In this document: positions 1-9,038 of the stretch, one piece after another
Layout: every line of letters begins with the position of its first letter
How positions within the stretch are numbered: the stretch's first letter is position 1
DNA from: Clostridium muellerianum
GTDB lineage: Bacteria > Bacillota > Clostridia > Clostridiales > Clostridiaceae
Direction of reading: 5' to 3'
Assembly: GCF_012926525.1 (NCBI RefSeq)
Contig: NZ_JABBNI010000058.1
Location: 62,001-126,000 of the forward strand
DNA length: 64,000 nucleotides
The notes under the pieces: generated by a model
What the model was told of the DNA's origin: nothing
Seen by the model: the letters and a program-made list of their open reading frames with translations, nothing else
Databases searched by the model: none
Translations under genes and position numbers: made by a program

Positions 1-816
1 TGTTTCATTAAAACATAAGAATCCCAGTAGAGTTGCAATTATAGGCTCTACACTTACTAGTACACTTGCTTTGCTTGATTCTATATATTGAAGTCCTTTA
101 ATAAATGCACCATTTGGTATAACTGTAGCTACAAAACCTATTCCGATAACTAGCATTACAGCTTTAGGACTACTTACAGACATCTTTATTAATTGAACTG
201 GTGGTTTTAAGCACCAAAAGAAAAGTGCTGCAAAAATAAATGAGTAGCTTAACTGAGTTCTATAATCATATTTACTTACTCCAACTTTTCCTAATATGTT
301 TTGAAGAGCTACAGCGAATCCTGAAATAATTCCACATATTATTCCAATGGCATTTAACTTTAATGAACTTGAATCATAAGCTTTTGATATTAAAATGCAT
401 CCAATTATAGTAAGTATGACTGAAAGCATTTTTTTATTAGTTAGCTTTTCTTTAAATATTATTCTAGACATTATCATTACCATTATAGGACTAGTAAATA
501 AAAGTACTGAAGCTGTAGCAATACTTGTATATTTTACAGCGTATGTAAAAGATAAAAACATACCATCAAAAGTTACTACTCCATAAATTAAAAAGAATAA
601 AAGACCTTTTAGGTCTATTTTAAATATTTTAGGATTTCTTATTAAATTAAATAATACATAAAATAAAACTGCGACAGTAGGCCTTAAAGATGCTATCTGC
701 AAAGGGCTAAAACCTAGATTGCTAAGTCCTCTAGTAAGTACTCCCATCATCCCCCAACAGGCGCCAGCGAGTGTTATTAATAGGTATCCATATTTTGTGA
801 TTTTAGCATCATTCAT
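1..816 (-). CDS. EamA/DMT-family drug-metabolite transporter (3' end cut by window)
   Basis: The reading frame is open from an ATG at 816 down to base 1 (272 codons), so the C-terminus lies outside the window. The protein is almost entirely hydrophobic helices separated by short loops, and the first helix carries AGACWGMMG, typical of the first EamA domain. The second EamA repeat starts near residue 150 (LNAIGIICGIISGF) and the visible end reads SVEPIIATLLGFL, a usual feature of the second repeat. Such proteins export metabolites or amino acids across the inner membrane; the substrate cannot be told. The start is supported by GGAGGTGA just upstream, and a good promoter lies at 840-868 on the same strand. 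Nothing about it looks broken in the part seen. Confidence 0.85.
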   Translation of the reverse strand, partial: MNDAKITKYGYLLITLAGACWGMMGVLTRGLSNLGFSPLQIASLRPTVAVLFYVLFNLIRNPKIFKIDLKGLLFFLIYGVVTFDGMFLSFTYAVKYTSIATASVLLFTSPIMVMIMSRIIFKEKLTNKKMLSVILTIIGCILISKAYDSSSLKLNAIGIICGIISGFAVALQNILGKVGVSKYDYRTQLSYSFIFAALFFWCLKPPVQLIKMSVSSPKAVMLVIGIGFVATVIPNGAFIKGLQYIESSKASVLVSVEPIIATLLGFLCFNET

Positions 817-839
817 TAGATGTCACCTCCAGGTTAACT

Positions 840-868
840 ATAATATACCTTTTATGATTTGTAGTCAA
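840..868 (-). promoter_or_regulatory. Sigma-A type promoter of the EamA transporter
   Basis: Read on the minus strand: TTGACT (868-863), 17-bp spacer, TATTAT (845-840), about 20 bp upstream of the GGAGGTGA ribosome-binding site. Confidence 0.6.
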
Positions 869-1203
869 GTTAAAAACATTAATGGTAATTTGTTTTTGGT
901 GATAGAACTAGGATTAAAATAAAATCCATTGAGAAAAATTTTAGATACTAAAGCATGGAAATACACATACTAGATAAACTTTAAAATTAGAGAATGAATA
1001 TTGAAAAATACCTATTATGATTGTAAAATTATGTTATGTACAATTATGATGATGAAATTTATAATATATTTTTAGAAAAGGAAAAAGAATACGTTTAAAA
1101 TTTGTTAACAAGTTTGACAACAAATTGTAACAGTAAATATGTAAACTGGAAATAATTAACCAGTAGTAGAGAATGACTGCTGATTAATGTTGGGAGATTG
1201 AAT
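869..1203. other. Intergenic region upstream of the first two-component operon
   Basis: No gene is visible. Between 1102 and 1132 there is TTGTTAACAA (a 10-bp palindrome), then TTGACA at 1114-1119 and a further GTAACA, giving three [TC]AACA words spaced at about one helical turn. These could be binding boxes of the OmpR-family regulator encoded just downstream overlapping a -35 element, but a convincing -10 box at the right distance is not seen. Confidence 0.35.
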
Positions 1204-1884
1204 ATGAGTAAAACTATATTAATTGTAGATGATGAAGAAAGAATGAGATTTTTAATAGGAGCTTATTTAAAAAAGGAAGGCTTTACTGTATTTGAAGCAG
1301 AAAATGGAAAGGATGCTTTGAAAGTTTTTAAAGAAAATACCATAGAATTAGTTGTGCTTGATATAATGATGCCTATTATGGATGGTTGGGAAACTTGCAA
1401 AGAAATTAGAAAGATATCTCAAGTGCCAGTTATCATGCTTACTGCAAAAGCAGAAGATGAAGATCAATTACTAGGCTTTGAGTTAGGTACAGATAATTAT
1501 GTTACAAAACCTTTCAGTCCTAAAATATTAACAGCTAAAATAAAGGCACTTTTAAAAAGAACTTACCCAGATGGAAATAATGATGATAACTTTTTTGATG
1601 GACTTTATATAAACGAAAAATCACATGAGTTTAAGATATATGATAAAGACATATATTTGTCACCAAAAGAGTTTGAGTTATTAATATACTTTATAAAAAA
1701 CAAAGGAATAGTGCTTAGTAGAGAGCAAATTTTAGATTCTGTGTGGGGTACGGATTATTATGGAGAGCTTAGAACTGTAGATACTCACATAAAGAGGCTT
1801 AGAGAAAAACTTGGAGAAAAAGCATATTTAATATCTACTGTAAGAGGAACAGGATATAAATTTGAAACGAAAGGATATGCTTAA
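1204..1884 (+). CDS. OmpR/PhoB-family response regulator
   Basis: The N-terminal receiver domain has the acidic pair DDEE near residue 9, the phospho-acceptor Asp in LVVLDIMMP, the Thr in MLTAKAE and the Lys in YVTKPF. The C-terminal half is a winged-helix DNA-binding domain ending TVDTHIKRLREKLG and STVRGTGYKFE. It should be phosphorylated by the histidine kinase encoded 11 bp downstream. I place the start at ATG 1204 because GGGAG (1192-1196) is about 7 bp upstream; the in-frame TTG at 1198 is too close to that site. Target genes are unknown, though the LTA synthase-like gene that follows the kinase is an obvious candidate. Confidence 0.93.
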   Translation: MSKTILIVDDEERMRFLIGAYLKKEGFTVFEAENGKDALKVFKENTIELVVLDIMMPIMDGWETCKEIRKISQVPVIMLTAKAEDEDQLLGFELGTDNYVTKPFSPKILTAKIKALLKRTYPDGNNDDNFFDGLYINEKSHEFKIYDKDIYLSPKEFELLIYFIKNKGIVLSREQILDSVWGTDYYGELRTVDTHIKRLREKLGEKAYLISTVRGTGYKFETKGYA

Positions 1885-1895
1885 GGGTATTTGAT

Positions 1896-3434
1896 ATGAA
1901 ATTAAACATAAAATTTTTTGAAGGTAAAATAAAAAACAAGATAAATAAAAGCATAACATGGAAGCTGTTTATTGTAACTGCCTTGGTTTTTGTGATTTTT
2001 ATAAGCACAACTCTTTTAGTTCAATCTTTGTTTTTTGAAAAGTTTTATGTAAGTAAGAAAAAAGCAAATTTACAAAATCAAATACAAAAATTTAAAGTGA
2101 ACTATAATAAAACAAAAGATGAAGAAAAAGAAATGCAGCTTATAAAAGATTTTGAAGAAAATAATAATGCAAAGATAGCTATATTAGATCAATATGGAAA
2201 CTTAAAGTTTATATTAAAATCTAATAATGAAAAAGCAGATAATGTGAGAATTAAAGCTATTAACGAAGTTATAAGATCATGGAGAGTAAATTCCGATATT
2301 ATGGAAAGCATGAGAAAACAAGATAAGACAATAACTAGAATAACTTCTAAAAAAACTAATGAAATGAGAACTATAGTAACTGCTTCTTCTGATACTAGTA
2401 AAGGATATATAATATTTGCTATATCTTCACTGCAGCCTGTAAATGAGGCATCTTTAGTAATAAAAGAATTTTATTTTTACTTTTATATAGCAGCAGTAAT
2501 ATTGATTATAATATTATCATTTGTATATTCAAATATGATATCAAAGCCGCTTTTAAAACTCAATAAAGCAGCATCTAAAATGGCAGTTATGGACTTTTCT
2601 GAAAAGTGTAATATACAAAGTGAAGATGAAATAGGGAATTTATCCAATACCCTAAATTTTTTATCGGAAAACTTACATGAATCATTAACGTCGCTAAAAG
2701 AAGCTAATATTAAACTAGAAAAGGATATAGAAAAGGAAAGAGCTTTAGAAAGAATGAGAAAGGAATTTGTTGCTGCAGTTTCTCATGAATTAAAAACACC
2801 TATAAGCTTAATAGAAGGGTATGCGGAAGGAATTAAAGATGGTGTATTTGAAGGCAATGATAAGGATTATTATATAGATATAATAATAGATGAATCTAAA
2901 AGGATGGGAAATTTAGTTTATGATATGTTGGATTTGTCTCAGCTAGAATCTGGAAATTTTAAATTAGTTAAGGAAGAATTTTTGATGCACAGTTTAATAG
3001 AGTCTGTTATTAAAAGATTTTCGGCATTAGTAGAAGAAAATAGTATAGATTTTAAATTAAAATTATTATATGATATAAAAGTATGTGCAGATTGGAGAAG
3101 GATGGAACAAGTTTTAATTAACTTTATTACTAATGCTATAAAACATACTAGAAATTATGGATATATTAAAATAGCTATGGAAGAGTTAGAAAACAATAAA
3201 GTTTTAATTTATGTGGAGAACAACGGCAAACACATACCAGAAGATGAAATGAATAAAATATGGGATAAGTTTTATAAGGTAGATAAGTCAGGAAATAGAA
3301 AATTAGGTGGAACAGGTATAGGGCTTGCAATAGTTAAAAATATACTTATGCTTCATGGTTATGAATATGGTGTAAAAAATGTATATGAAGGTGTAAGATT
3401 TTATTTTACAGTAACTTTGAGTAATTCGTTTTAA
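1896..3434 (+). CDS. Membrane sensor histidine kinase partner of the upstream regulator
   Basis: Order of parts: a membrane helix at about residues 24-46, an extracytoplasmic sensor region of about 140 residues rich in Lys, Asn and Glu, a second helix at about 190-213, a HAMP linker, a HisKA domain with the phosphorylated His in AAVSHELKTP, and a HATPase domain with the N box (NFITNAIKHT) and the GGTGIGLAIV glycine loop. This is the standard VanS/PhoR-like layout. The G1 box is unusual: VENNGKHIPEDEM replaces the more common DNGxGI, so the Asp that contacts adenine is Glu or Asn here, but such variants exist in active clostridial kinases. It overlaps no gene and is probably translated from the same mRNA as the regulator. 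Confidence 0.92.
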   Translation: MKLNIKFFEGKIKNKINKSITWKLFIVTALVFVIFISTTLLVQSLFFEKFYVSKKKANLQNQIQKFKVNYNKTKDEEKEMQLIKDFEENNNAKIAILDQYGNLKFILKSNNEKADNVRIKAINEVIRSWRVNSDIMESMRKQDKTITRITSKKTNEMRTIVTASSDTSKGYIIFAISSLQPVNEASLVIKEFYFYFYIAAVILIIILSFVYSNMISKPLLKLNKAASKMAVMDFSEKCNIQSEDEIGNLSNTLNFLSENLHESLTSLKEANIKLEKDIEKERALERMRKEFVAAVSHELKTPISLIEGYAEGIKDGVFEGNDKDYYIDIIIDESKRMGNLVYDMLDLSQLESGNFKLVKEEFLMHSLIESVIKRFSALVEENSIDFKLKLLYDIKVCADWRRMEQVLINFITNAIKHTRNYGYIKIAMEELENNKVLIYVENNGKHIPEDEMNKIWDKFYKVDKSGNRKLGGTGIGLAIVKNILMLHGYEYGVKNVYEGVRFYFTVTLSNSF

Positions 3435-3527
3435 AAATGTATATTTACAATTTATTCATGAACTTGTCACCAATATGTAATTTATACGTAGTATTATAAG
3501 TTTATAAGTACGATAGGAGGGTTGTAA

Positions 3528-5468
3528 GTGAATAATATAAAATCTAAAATAAATAATATAAGATTGAAAATAAATGATATAAAATTGAAAATAAATGATA
3601 AATTTAACATAAATATAGATGATCTAATTTTACATGTTAAAAATAACATAGATATAATTTTGTTTTTAATTATAATATATGTAAAAGTTATGCATTATGG
3701 AAAGCAAATATCCCCAGAATATTTTTATTCCAAAGTAAATCGTCCAATTATAGCTTCAATTTTAATATTAGTTAGTTTCTTTACACTATTTAAACAAAGA
3801 AGACGAATAAAGCTTTTATTTATACTAAATATTGTTATAAGTTTGGTTTTAATATCGGATATAGTATATTTTAGATATTATAAAGATGTAATAACAGTTT
3901 CTGCTTTAAAAAACGTAAAACTTTTAACAGGAGTATCTTCCAGTGTAAAAAGTTTAATTAGTATTAAAGATTTTCTATATTTAATAGATATAGTATTTTT
4001 AATACCTATTATAAAAAGATTTGAAGTAGTAGATAACAAGAAAAAAGTTTTCTTTAGAAAAGCAGCAATGTTTGTGGCAACGTTACTTATTGGAGTTGTT
4101 ATGGATACTCAATCTGTTTATGCAGTTTCTAAAGAGCAGCCTACACTTATAAGTTCAATGAGTGACAGAATATATTTAACAAAAATGATAGGAAATATTA
4201 ATTTTCATGTTATAGATGCTTATAATTATGTAAGTACATCTATAAAAAATTCATCCAAGCTTTCAACTGCAAGGGAAAATGAAATAAAGGACTTTTTAGT
4301 TAAAAATAATCAAAGCACTGGTACGAATTTAACGGGTGTAGGAGAAGGAAAAAACCTTATAATGATACAAGTAGAAGCTCTTCAGAGTTTTGTTATAAAC
4401 CAAAAAATAAATGGACAAGAAATAACTCCTAATTTAAACAGATGGATAAATAAAAGTATGTACTTTGATAACTATTTCTATCAAGTAGCAGGTGGAAATA
4501 CTTCTGATGCAGAATTTATGTCCAATAATTCGCTTTATCCTGCAGAATCAGGTTCAGCTTATTATAGTTACAGTGGTAATGCATATAATTCTTTAGCTAA
4601 CGAACTTAAAAGTAAACAATACTATACTGCTGCCTTTCATGGAAATAATGAAGGCTTTTGGAATAGAAATGTTATGTACCCAGTACAAGGATTTGATAAA
4701 TTTTATGGACAACATAGTTTTAATATAGACGAGAATGTGGGACTTGGACTTAGCGATAAATCTTTTTTGAATCAGAGTTTTGATAAGTTGAAAACTCTTA
4801 AGCAACCGTACTACTCGTTCTTAGTAACTCTTAGTAGTCATTATCCTTATGATGATACAAAAGGATATGGAAACTTTAATGTAGGTCAATATGAAAATAC
4901 TCTTTTAGGTAACTATTTGAAAGGAATACACTACACGGATGAGCAGCTTGGAGTATTCCTAGATAAATTGGAGAAGGAAAAAATAACAGATAATTCTATT
5001 GTTGTTTTATATGGAGATCATTTTGCAATTCCTAAAGACAATGCAGATGAACTTTATAAATTCGAAAAAATAAGTAATGCAAATGACTTGACTTGGGAAC
5101 AATATCAAAAAGTACCTATGCTAATACACTTCCCTGGAGATGAAAACAAAGGGGTAAATCATACTTATTCAGCACAAATGGATTTGTATCCTACTTTGGC
5201 TAATATATTTAATTTACCTAGACAATATATGCTTGGGAAAGATATTTTAAATAGTGACAGTGGTAAAGTTATTTTCAGAACTGGTACTTTTACAGATGGA
5301 AAGGTGTTTTATATATCATGGACTAATACTTATTATGATATAAAAACAGGTGCACAAATACCGGAAACTGATACTTTGAAGGCTCAAAAGGAACAATATT
5401 TAAAAGAGCTTCAGTATTCAGATGATATATTAAATCACAACTTAATAAAGGATTTCAAAAAGAAATAG
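3528..5468 (+). CDS. LTA synthase-family membrane sulfatase-fold enzyme
   Basis: A polyglycerol-phosphate (lipoteichoic acid) synthase-like protein of 646 residues, the usual size. Residues 1-30 are a Lys/Asn/Ile-rich repeat (KINNIRLKINDIKLKIND), then come five membrane helices to about residue 225, then an extracellular sulfatase domain. The catalytic Thr is in VAGGNTSDAEF, and the metal ligands appear in the early EALQSF segment and in VLYGDHFAIP. Such enzymes transfer glycerol phosphate from phosphatidylglycerol to a growing chain on the outer face of the membrane. The GTG start follows AGGAGGG at 3515-3521. Its position 93 bp after the kinase suggests envelope-stress control, which is inference. 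Confidence 0.88.
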   Translation: MNNIKSKINNIRLKINDIKLKINDKFNINIDDLILHVKNNIDIILFLIIIYVKVMHYGKQISPEYFYSKVNRPIIASILILVSFFTLFKQRRRIKLLFILNIVISLVLISDIVYFRYYKDVITVSALKNVKLLTGVSSSVKSLISIKDFLYLIDIVFLIPIIKRFEVVDNKKKVFFRKAAMFVATLLIGVVMDTQSVYAVSKEQPTLISSMSDRIYLTKMIGNINFHVIDAYNYVSTSIKNSSKLSTARENEIKDFLVKNNQSTGTNLTGVGEGKNLIMIQVEALQSFVINQKINGQEITPNLNRWINKSMYFDNYFYQVAGGNTSDAEFMSNNSLYPAESGSAYYSYSGNAYNSLANELKSKQYYTAAFHGNNEGFWNRNVMYPVQGFDKFYGQHSFNIDENVGLGLSDKSFLNQSFDKLKTLKQPYYSFLVTLSSHYPYDDTKGYGNFNVGQYENTLLGNYLKGIHYTDEQLGVFLDKLEKEKITDNSIVVLYGDHFAIPKDNADELYKFEKISNANDLTWEQYQKVPMLIHFPGDENKGVNHTYSAQMDLYPTLANIFNLPRQYMLGKDILNSDSGKVIFRTGTFTDGKVFYISWTNTYYDIKTGAQIPETDTLKAQKEQYLKELQYSDDILNHNLIKDFKKK

Positions 5469-5554
5469 CTGAATTGAAATTCTTTTAAAGTATTAATATG
5501 TATTTTTTAATTAATGAAATTCATAATTGGAATATTGCTTAAGGTGGTGAAAAA

Positions 5555-5662
5555 ATGTTGAAAGGTATAGATATTGAAAAATTCAGAAGTCTATCTTTTG
5601 ATGTAATAGTAGTAAGTACAATTTATTTTACTTTTAGCTTTATAAAACAGTTGTTAGCATGA
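5555..5662 (+). CDS. Small hydrophobic protein, 35 aa
   Basis: A short ORF starting at ATG 5555 behind AAGGTGGTGA (5541-5550), a good ribosome-binding site. The product begins MLKGIDIEKFRSLSF and continues as one membrane-type stretch (VIVVSTIYFTFSFI) ending KQLLA. It lies alone between the LTA synthase-like gene and a phosphatase gene. I recognise no family. It could be a real small membrane protein; the evidence is only the ribosome site and the amphipathic-then-hydrophobic pattern. Confidence 0.4.
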   Translation: MLKGIDIEKFRSLSFDVIVVSTIYFTFSFIKQLLA

Positions 5663-5791
5663 TGAAATTTGTTAGATTAAACAATATAGGACGCCAAAGT
5701 TTATTTTAGAAATTAATTTTTCAAACTTGTTGTATGTATTTTGCTATGTTATCATGTAGTAGGGCTATTTACAATCAGGAGGTAAAATTAA

Positions 5792-6448
5792 ATGATTAAA
5801 GCAGTTTTATTTGATTTAGATGGAACACTTATAAATACTAATGATCTTATTATAAAAAGTTTTAAATATGCTTTTAAAAAACATTTTAATAAAGATATTT
5901 CAAGAGAAGAAGTAGTAAAAACTTTTGGAGAACCTTTAAGAGATGCTATGGTAAGATATGATAAGGATAATGCAGATTTACTTCTAAAGCTTTTTAGAAG
6001 TTTCAATGAGAGCAACCATGATGAACTTGCTTCAAAGTTTAAGGGGGTAGAACAAGGACTTAAAGGTTTGAAGGATATGGGAATGAAGCTTGCTATAGTT
6101 ACTTCAAAAAGAAGAAACATGGCACTTAGAAGCCTTAAACTCATAGAGGTGTTTGAATATATGGATGTTATAGTGTGTCCTGAGGATACAGAAAAGCATA
6201 AGCCTTTAGGGGATCCAGCGTTAAAGGCTTGTGAGAAGCTTAATGTTTTGCCAGAAGAAGCATTAATGGTTGGGGACAGCCATAATGATTTACTTTGTGG
6301 TAAAAATGCGGGATGTAAAACTTGTTTAGTAAAATATACAGCGCTTTCCTTAAAGGAACTTATGAAGTATGATCCCGATTATGTTATAGATAGTGTAGAA
6401 GATTTGATTGAAGTTTGTAAACATTCTGATGAGGAAAAGGTAGTATAG
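5792..6448 (+). CDS. HAD-superfamily phosphatase (PpaX/Gph-like)
   Basis: All four HAD motifs are present: DLDGTL with the nucleophilic Asp near residue 8, VTSKRR (motif II), the Lys in KHKPLGDP (motif III) and GDSHNDLLCGKNAG (motif IV). A helical cap domain lies between motifs I and II. The length (218 residues) and the cap type fit pyrophosphatase PpaX or phosphoglycolate phosphatase; sequence alone does not decide which. The start follows AGGAGG at 5779-5784. The gene stands alone and is closed by a clear terminator. Confidence 0.85.
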   Translation: MIKAVLFDLDGTLINTNDLIIKSFKYAFKKHFNKDISREEVVKTFGEPLRDAMVRYDKDNADLLLKLFRSFNESNHDELASKFKGVEQGLKGLKDMGMKLAIVTSKRRNMALRSLKLIEVFEYMDVIVCPEDTEKHKPLGDPALKACEKLNVLPEEALMVGDSHNDLLCGKNAGCKTCLVKYTALSLKELMKYDPDYVIDSVEDLIEVCKHSDEEKVV

Positions 6449-6518
6449 CAAAGTTAATAGCATTACATTGAATATTAGGGTAGCAAGTATAAAACAAATA
6501 AGTTTAATTATTGAAAAT

Positions 6519-6551
6519 AATAGACCAATCGTATTGGTCTATTATTTTTTT
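6519..6551 (+). terminator. Rho-independent terminator after the HAD phosphatase
   Basis: AATAGACCAAT / ATTGGTCTATT form an 11-bp stem with a CGT loop (6519-6543), followed by a T-rich run. Confidence 0.85.
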
Positions 6552-6650
6552 ATGCCAGTTCATAATCTAAAAAAAGCCTGCATATATAAATTGTAGTAAA
6601 ACATTTAAAAAATTGCTTCACAATAATTTTAAATGGTGGTGAACAAAAAA

Positions 6651-6944
6651 ATGAATTTGCTGAGGTTTATGTTGGCAGCTTTAATAGTAGAAGCTTTGTG
6701 GGAAACTACGAAGATGTTCTGGCAAAATGGAAAATTTAGTTATGACAGACTTGGGGCATTAGCTTTTGGTGAACTTATAGCTGTTGGTTGTAATATAGAT
6801 TTTATGAATGCAGTGGGATTGCCTACAAATATACCATATATGGGTGTGATACTTACAGGGGTACTTATATCAAGAGGGTCAAATTTTATGCATGATTTTT
6901 TAGATAGTATAAATAATTTTCAGAGAAGAAATATAGGTAAATAG
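6651..6944 (+). CDS. Small membrane protein of unknown function
   Basis: About 97 residues with a first hydrophobic helix (LLRFMLAALIVEALWETTK), a middle hydrophobic stretch (LGALAFGELIAVG) and a third (VILTGVLISRG), which suggests a small polytopic membrane protein; the size and layout resemble holin-like proteins, but I do not recognise the family. The start is set at ATG 6651 because GGTGGTG lies 7-13 bases upstream; an in-frame ATG at 6633 lacks such a site. No neighbouring gene gives a hint of function. Confidence 0.55.
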   Translation: MNLLRFMLAALIVEALWETTKMFWQNGKFSYDRLGALAFGELIAVGCNIDFMNAVGLPTNIPYMGVILTGVLISRGSNFMHDFLDSINNFQRRNIGK

Positions 6945-7088
6945 CTAGAGTATATATGTACTATTTTGTATATTTAAAATTGGAATTTTTTAACGGTTGA
7001 TTTTACATTAATGAATATAGAAAGTATAAAATGTTTTTTAATAGGAAAAATATATAAATAATTTTATTAATGTATCTAAGGAGGAAAA

Positions 7089-7718
7089 ATGTTAAGAGCC
7101 ATACCTGAAAAGTTGTTAACACCATTAATATCATTTATATCAATAATACTTGGAGCAATAGTTGGAGGGATTTTTGGTTGGATTACAACTAAGAAATCCA
7201 CTGATAGAAATATAGAAGTTCAGAATAAAATAGTAGAAGATAACAGGAAATATGAGGAGGGCGTGAGAATAAAAAGAAGTCGCCAGTGTGCAAATATAAT
7301 AAGATTAGATCTATGTACAGCTATTTTTCAAAGTATAAGATTTTTAAAGTCAATTAATCATAAAGATAATGTTGATGTATATCCTATACCTATGGATAGC
7401 GAATATGCAGCTGGTGTTGCTTATTTAAAAAGTGAATTTGATTTAAAAGAATTAAGCTATATATACCAGTTATATGGAATTGTAGAAAAATTAAATAAGG
7501 ACACAAATAGTTTTAACTATGATGATAATAGAATTTACAATTCAATAAAAATAGAATATACTATGCTTTTAAGAAAACTTTATGGAGAAAATTTAGAAAA
7601 GGCAGTAAACATAGATATAGATAACATAAGTTATAAAGAATTATACGAAAATGAAATAATAAAATCAGGGTATAGAAAGATTCTAAATAAGTTAGATGAA
7701 ATTTGTTCAGAAGATTAG
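7089..7718 (+). CDS. Membrane-anchored hypothetical protein, 209 aa
   Basis: One strong membrane helix at residues 9-36 (PLISFISIILGAIVGGIFGWI) is followed by a basic stretch and a soluble, mostly helical, charged C-terminal part of about 170 residues. The start ATG follows AAGGAGG directly, an excellent site. The overall form (N-terminal anchor, TTKKSTDRN linker, helical tail) is common among poorly characterised Firmicute proteins. I cannot assign a function and nothing in the flanks helps. Confidence 0.6.
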   Translation: MLRAIPEKLLTPLISFISIILGAIVGGIFGWITTKKSTDRNIEVQNKIVEDNRKYEEGVRIKRSRQCANIIRLDLCTAIFQSIRFLKSINHKDNVDVYPIPMDSEYAAGVAYLKSEFDLKELSYIYQLYGIVEKLNKDTNSFNYDDNRIYNSIKIEYTMLLRKLYGENLEKAVNIDIDNISYKELYENEIIKSGYRKILNKLDEICSED

Positions 7719-7764
7719 CACGTATTCATAATAGTTTCTATAATTATATTTCTTTTAAAGTAAG

Positions 7765-7778
7765 TTAAGTTAACTTAA
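7765..7778. repeat. 14-bp perfect palindrome
   Basis: TTAAGTTAACTTAA followed by an A run. It may be part of a weak terminator or a protein site; no function assigned. Confidence 0.3.
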
Positions 7779-7827
7779 AAAAATAAATTCATGGAAATGA
7801 AGCCTTAAAATATACATAATAAAAAAA

Positions 7828-7858
7828 CACCTCTAGGCTAAAATATAAATAGGAGGTG
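7828..7858 (+). promoter_or_regulatory. Hairpin that hides the ribosome-binding site of the next small gene
   Basis: CACCTC (7828-7833) is the exact complement of GAGGTG (7853-7858), which is the Shine-Dalgarno sequence of the ORF at 7864. The flanking A and T runs extend the stem by several bases (AAAA/TTTT). The loop is about 19 nt. In RNA this would sequester the ribosome site. Confidence 0.45.
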
Positions 7859-7863
7859 GTTTT

Positions 7864-8049
7864 ATGACTTATCGTTCAATGGCAAAAACAGCACCAGATA
7901 AAATTAAGGATATAGAACAAAAAAATCCGGAAAACAATCAAGCACAATCTGTACAGAGTACTGATATGCATACAAAGACACACTGGAAGGTTCACAGTGC
8001 AGAAGAAGGGGAATTTATCTGTGGAAATGAAATAAGAAGACAAATATAA
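7864..8049 (+). CDS. Small hydrophilic protein, 61 aa
   Basis: A soluble, polar protein of 61 residues with a Gln/Asn-rich middle and a C-terminal block HWKVHSAEEGEFICGNEIRRQI. It starts behind AGGAGGTGG, one of the strongest ribosome sites in the window, but this site can pair with an upstream CACCTC. I recognise no family. Its size and composition recall small sporulation or stress proteins, which is only an impression. Confidence 0.6.
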   Translation: MTYRSMAKTAPDKIKDIEQKNPENNQAQSVQSTDMHTKTHWKVHSAEEGEFICGNEIRRQI

Positions 8050-8066
8050 TACTATAAAAGTTAAGA

Positions 8067-8167
8067 GGCTGTCGCATTAAGAAATTTATATACAATATAT
8101 TGATTTTGAAATCAATTGCAAAAACAATATGTTGTAATGTTTATTTTAGTGCGATAGCCATTTTTTT
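8067..8167 (+). terminator. Long hairpin terminator
   Basis: GGCTGTCGCATTAA (8067-8080) pairs with TTAGTGCGATAGCC (8146-8159) with a few mismatches and is followed by a T run. The inner part (CAATATATTGATTTTG / CAAAAACAATATGTTG region) can fold further. The GGCTGT(C/T)GCA start is also seen in the hairpin at 21406. Confidence 0.7.
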
Positions 8168-8242
8168 ATACGAATAATAAGTTCTATTTTTTCAAAATAA
8201 GTTATAGAATTAAAAGTAGAGATATTTAAGTAGGTGAAAAAA

Positions 8243-8737
8243 GTGGCAAATGAAGATTTTTTCACTTTTAGTGAATATATGAAAAAAGAATGTGATGTAT
8301 TAACTGCTTCTATGGAAGATTATTTGGAAATGATTTATAGATTATCAGAAGAAGTAGGTTTTACGCGAATACATGAATTGGCAAAGGCTTTAAATGTACA
8401 ACCTCCTTCTGCTACTAAAATGGTACAAAAATTGTCAGAATTAAAATTTGTAAACTATGAAAAGTATGGAATTATAGTTTTAACCAAGGAAGGAAAGGTA
8501 ATGGGCAGATATTTGCTTAATAGACATAATACCATAGAAGAGTTTTTTAAAGTTCTTGGGATATCTGATGAAGTTCTTGAGCAAACTGAAAAAGTAGAAC
8601 ATACCATAAATGATGAAACTGTAGAATACTTAAAAAATTTTGTTGATTTTTTACAAGAAAGACCAAAAATAATTAATGATTTTAAAAAGTTTAGAAAGAA
8701 TAAAGAAAACAAAGTAAATAAACCAGGAGAAACTTAA
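8243..8737 (+). CDS. DtxR/MntR-family metal-dependent transcription regulator
   Basis: Residues 20-85 form a winged-helix domain with the family pattern YLEMIYRLSEE, RIHELAKALNVQPPSATKMVQKL and LTKEGKVMGRYLLNRHNTIEEFF, the last including the His and Glu residues used for metal binding and the dimer domain. The protein is about 164 residues, like MntR, and lacks an SH3-like third domain. It should repress metal-uptake genes in the presence of Mn2+ or Fe2+. I prefer GTG 8243 because AGGTG is 6 bp upstream; GTG 8234 overlaps that site. No transporter gene lies next to it. Confidence 0.85.
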   Translation: MANEDFFTFSEYMKKECDVLTASMEDYLEMIYRLSEEVGFTRIHELAKALNVQPPSATKMVQKLSELKFVNYEKYGIIVLTKEGKVMGRYLLNRHNTIEEFFKVLGISDEVLEQTEKVEHTINDETVEYLKNFVDFLQERPKIINDFKKFRKNKENKVNKPGET

Positions 8738-8880
8738 ATTAGAATATTATTTACAAATAATGGTGTTGTATAGTTTTTGGGAAAGTCAAGTTTTAGGTTT
8801 GGTAATGATATGGAAGAGGAGCTTCTCAAAATACATATATGTATTATAAGAATCCCCTTATATTTAAGAAATAGCTGCTA

Positions 8881-9038
8881 AGGCATTTTGAAAAAATAAC
8901 AAGTCCATATGCTAGTCTATTTTTGTAATACTGTGTCTACAGAAACCTTAGATAGTTTAAGCTTCTGCGGAACTTGTTTCCTTGTCTTACAAAAAACATC
9001 CGTCGCATATTGGAATTGTTATTTCCTTTCAGATACCT
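8881..9038. repeat. Interspersed repeat family 1, copy 1 (about 158 bp, terminal inverted repeats)
   Basis: This stretch is the reverse complement of 23294-23452 with scattered differences. It begins AGGCATTTTGAAAAAATAAC and ends TTTCCTTTCAGATACCT. The two ends are inverted copies of each other (AGGCATCT-like / AGATACCT), with an internal palindrome around TTAGATAG. The right end runs 10 bases into the 3' end of the adjacent minus-strand regulator gene and supplies its last codons and TGA stop. Confidence 0.8.
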
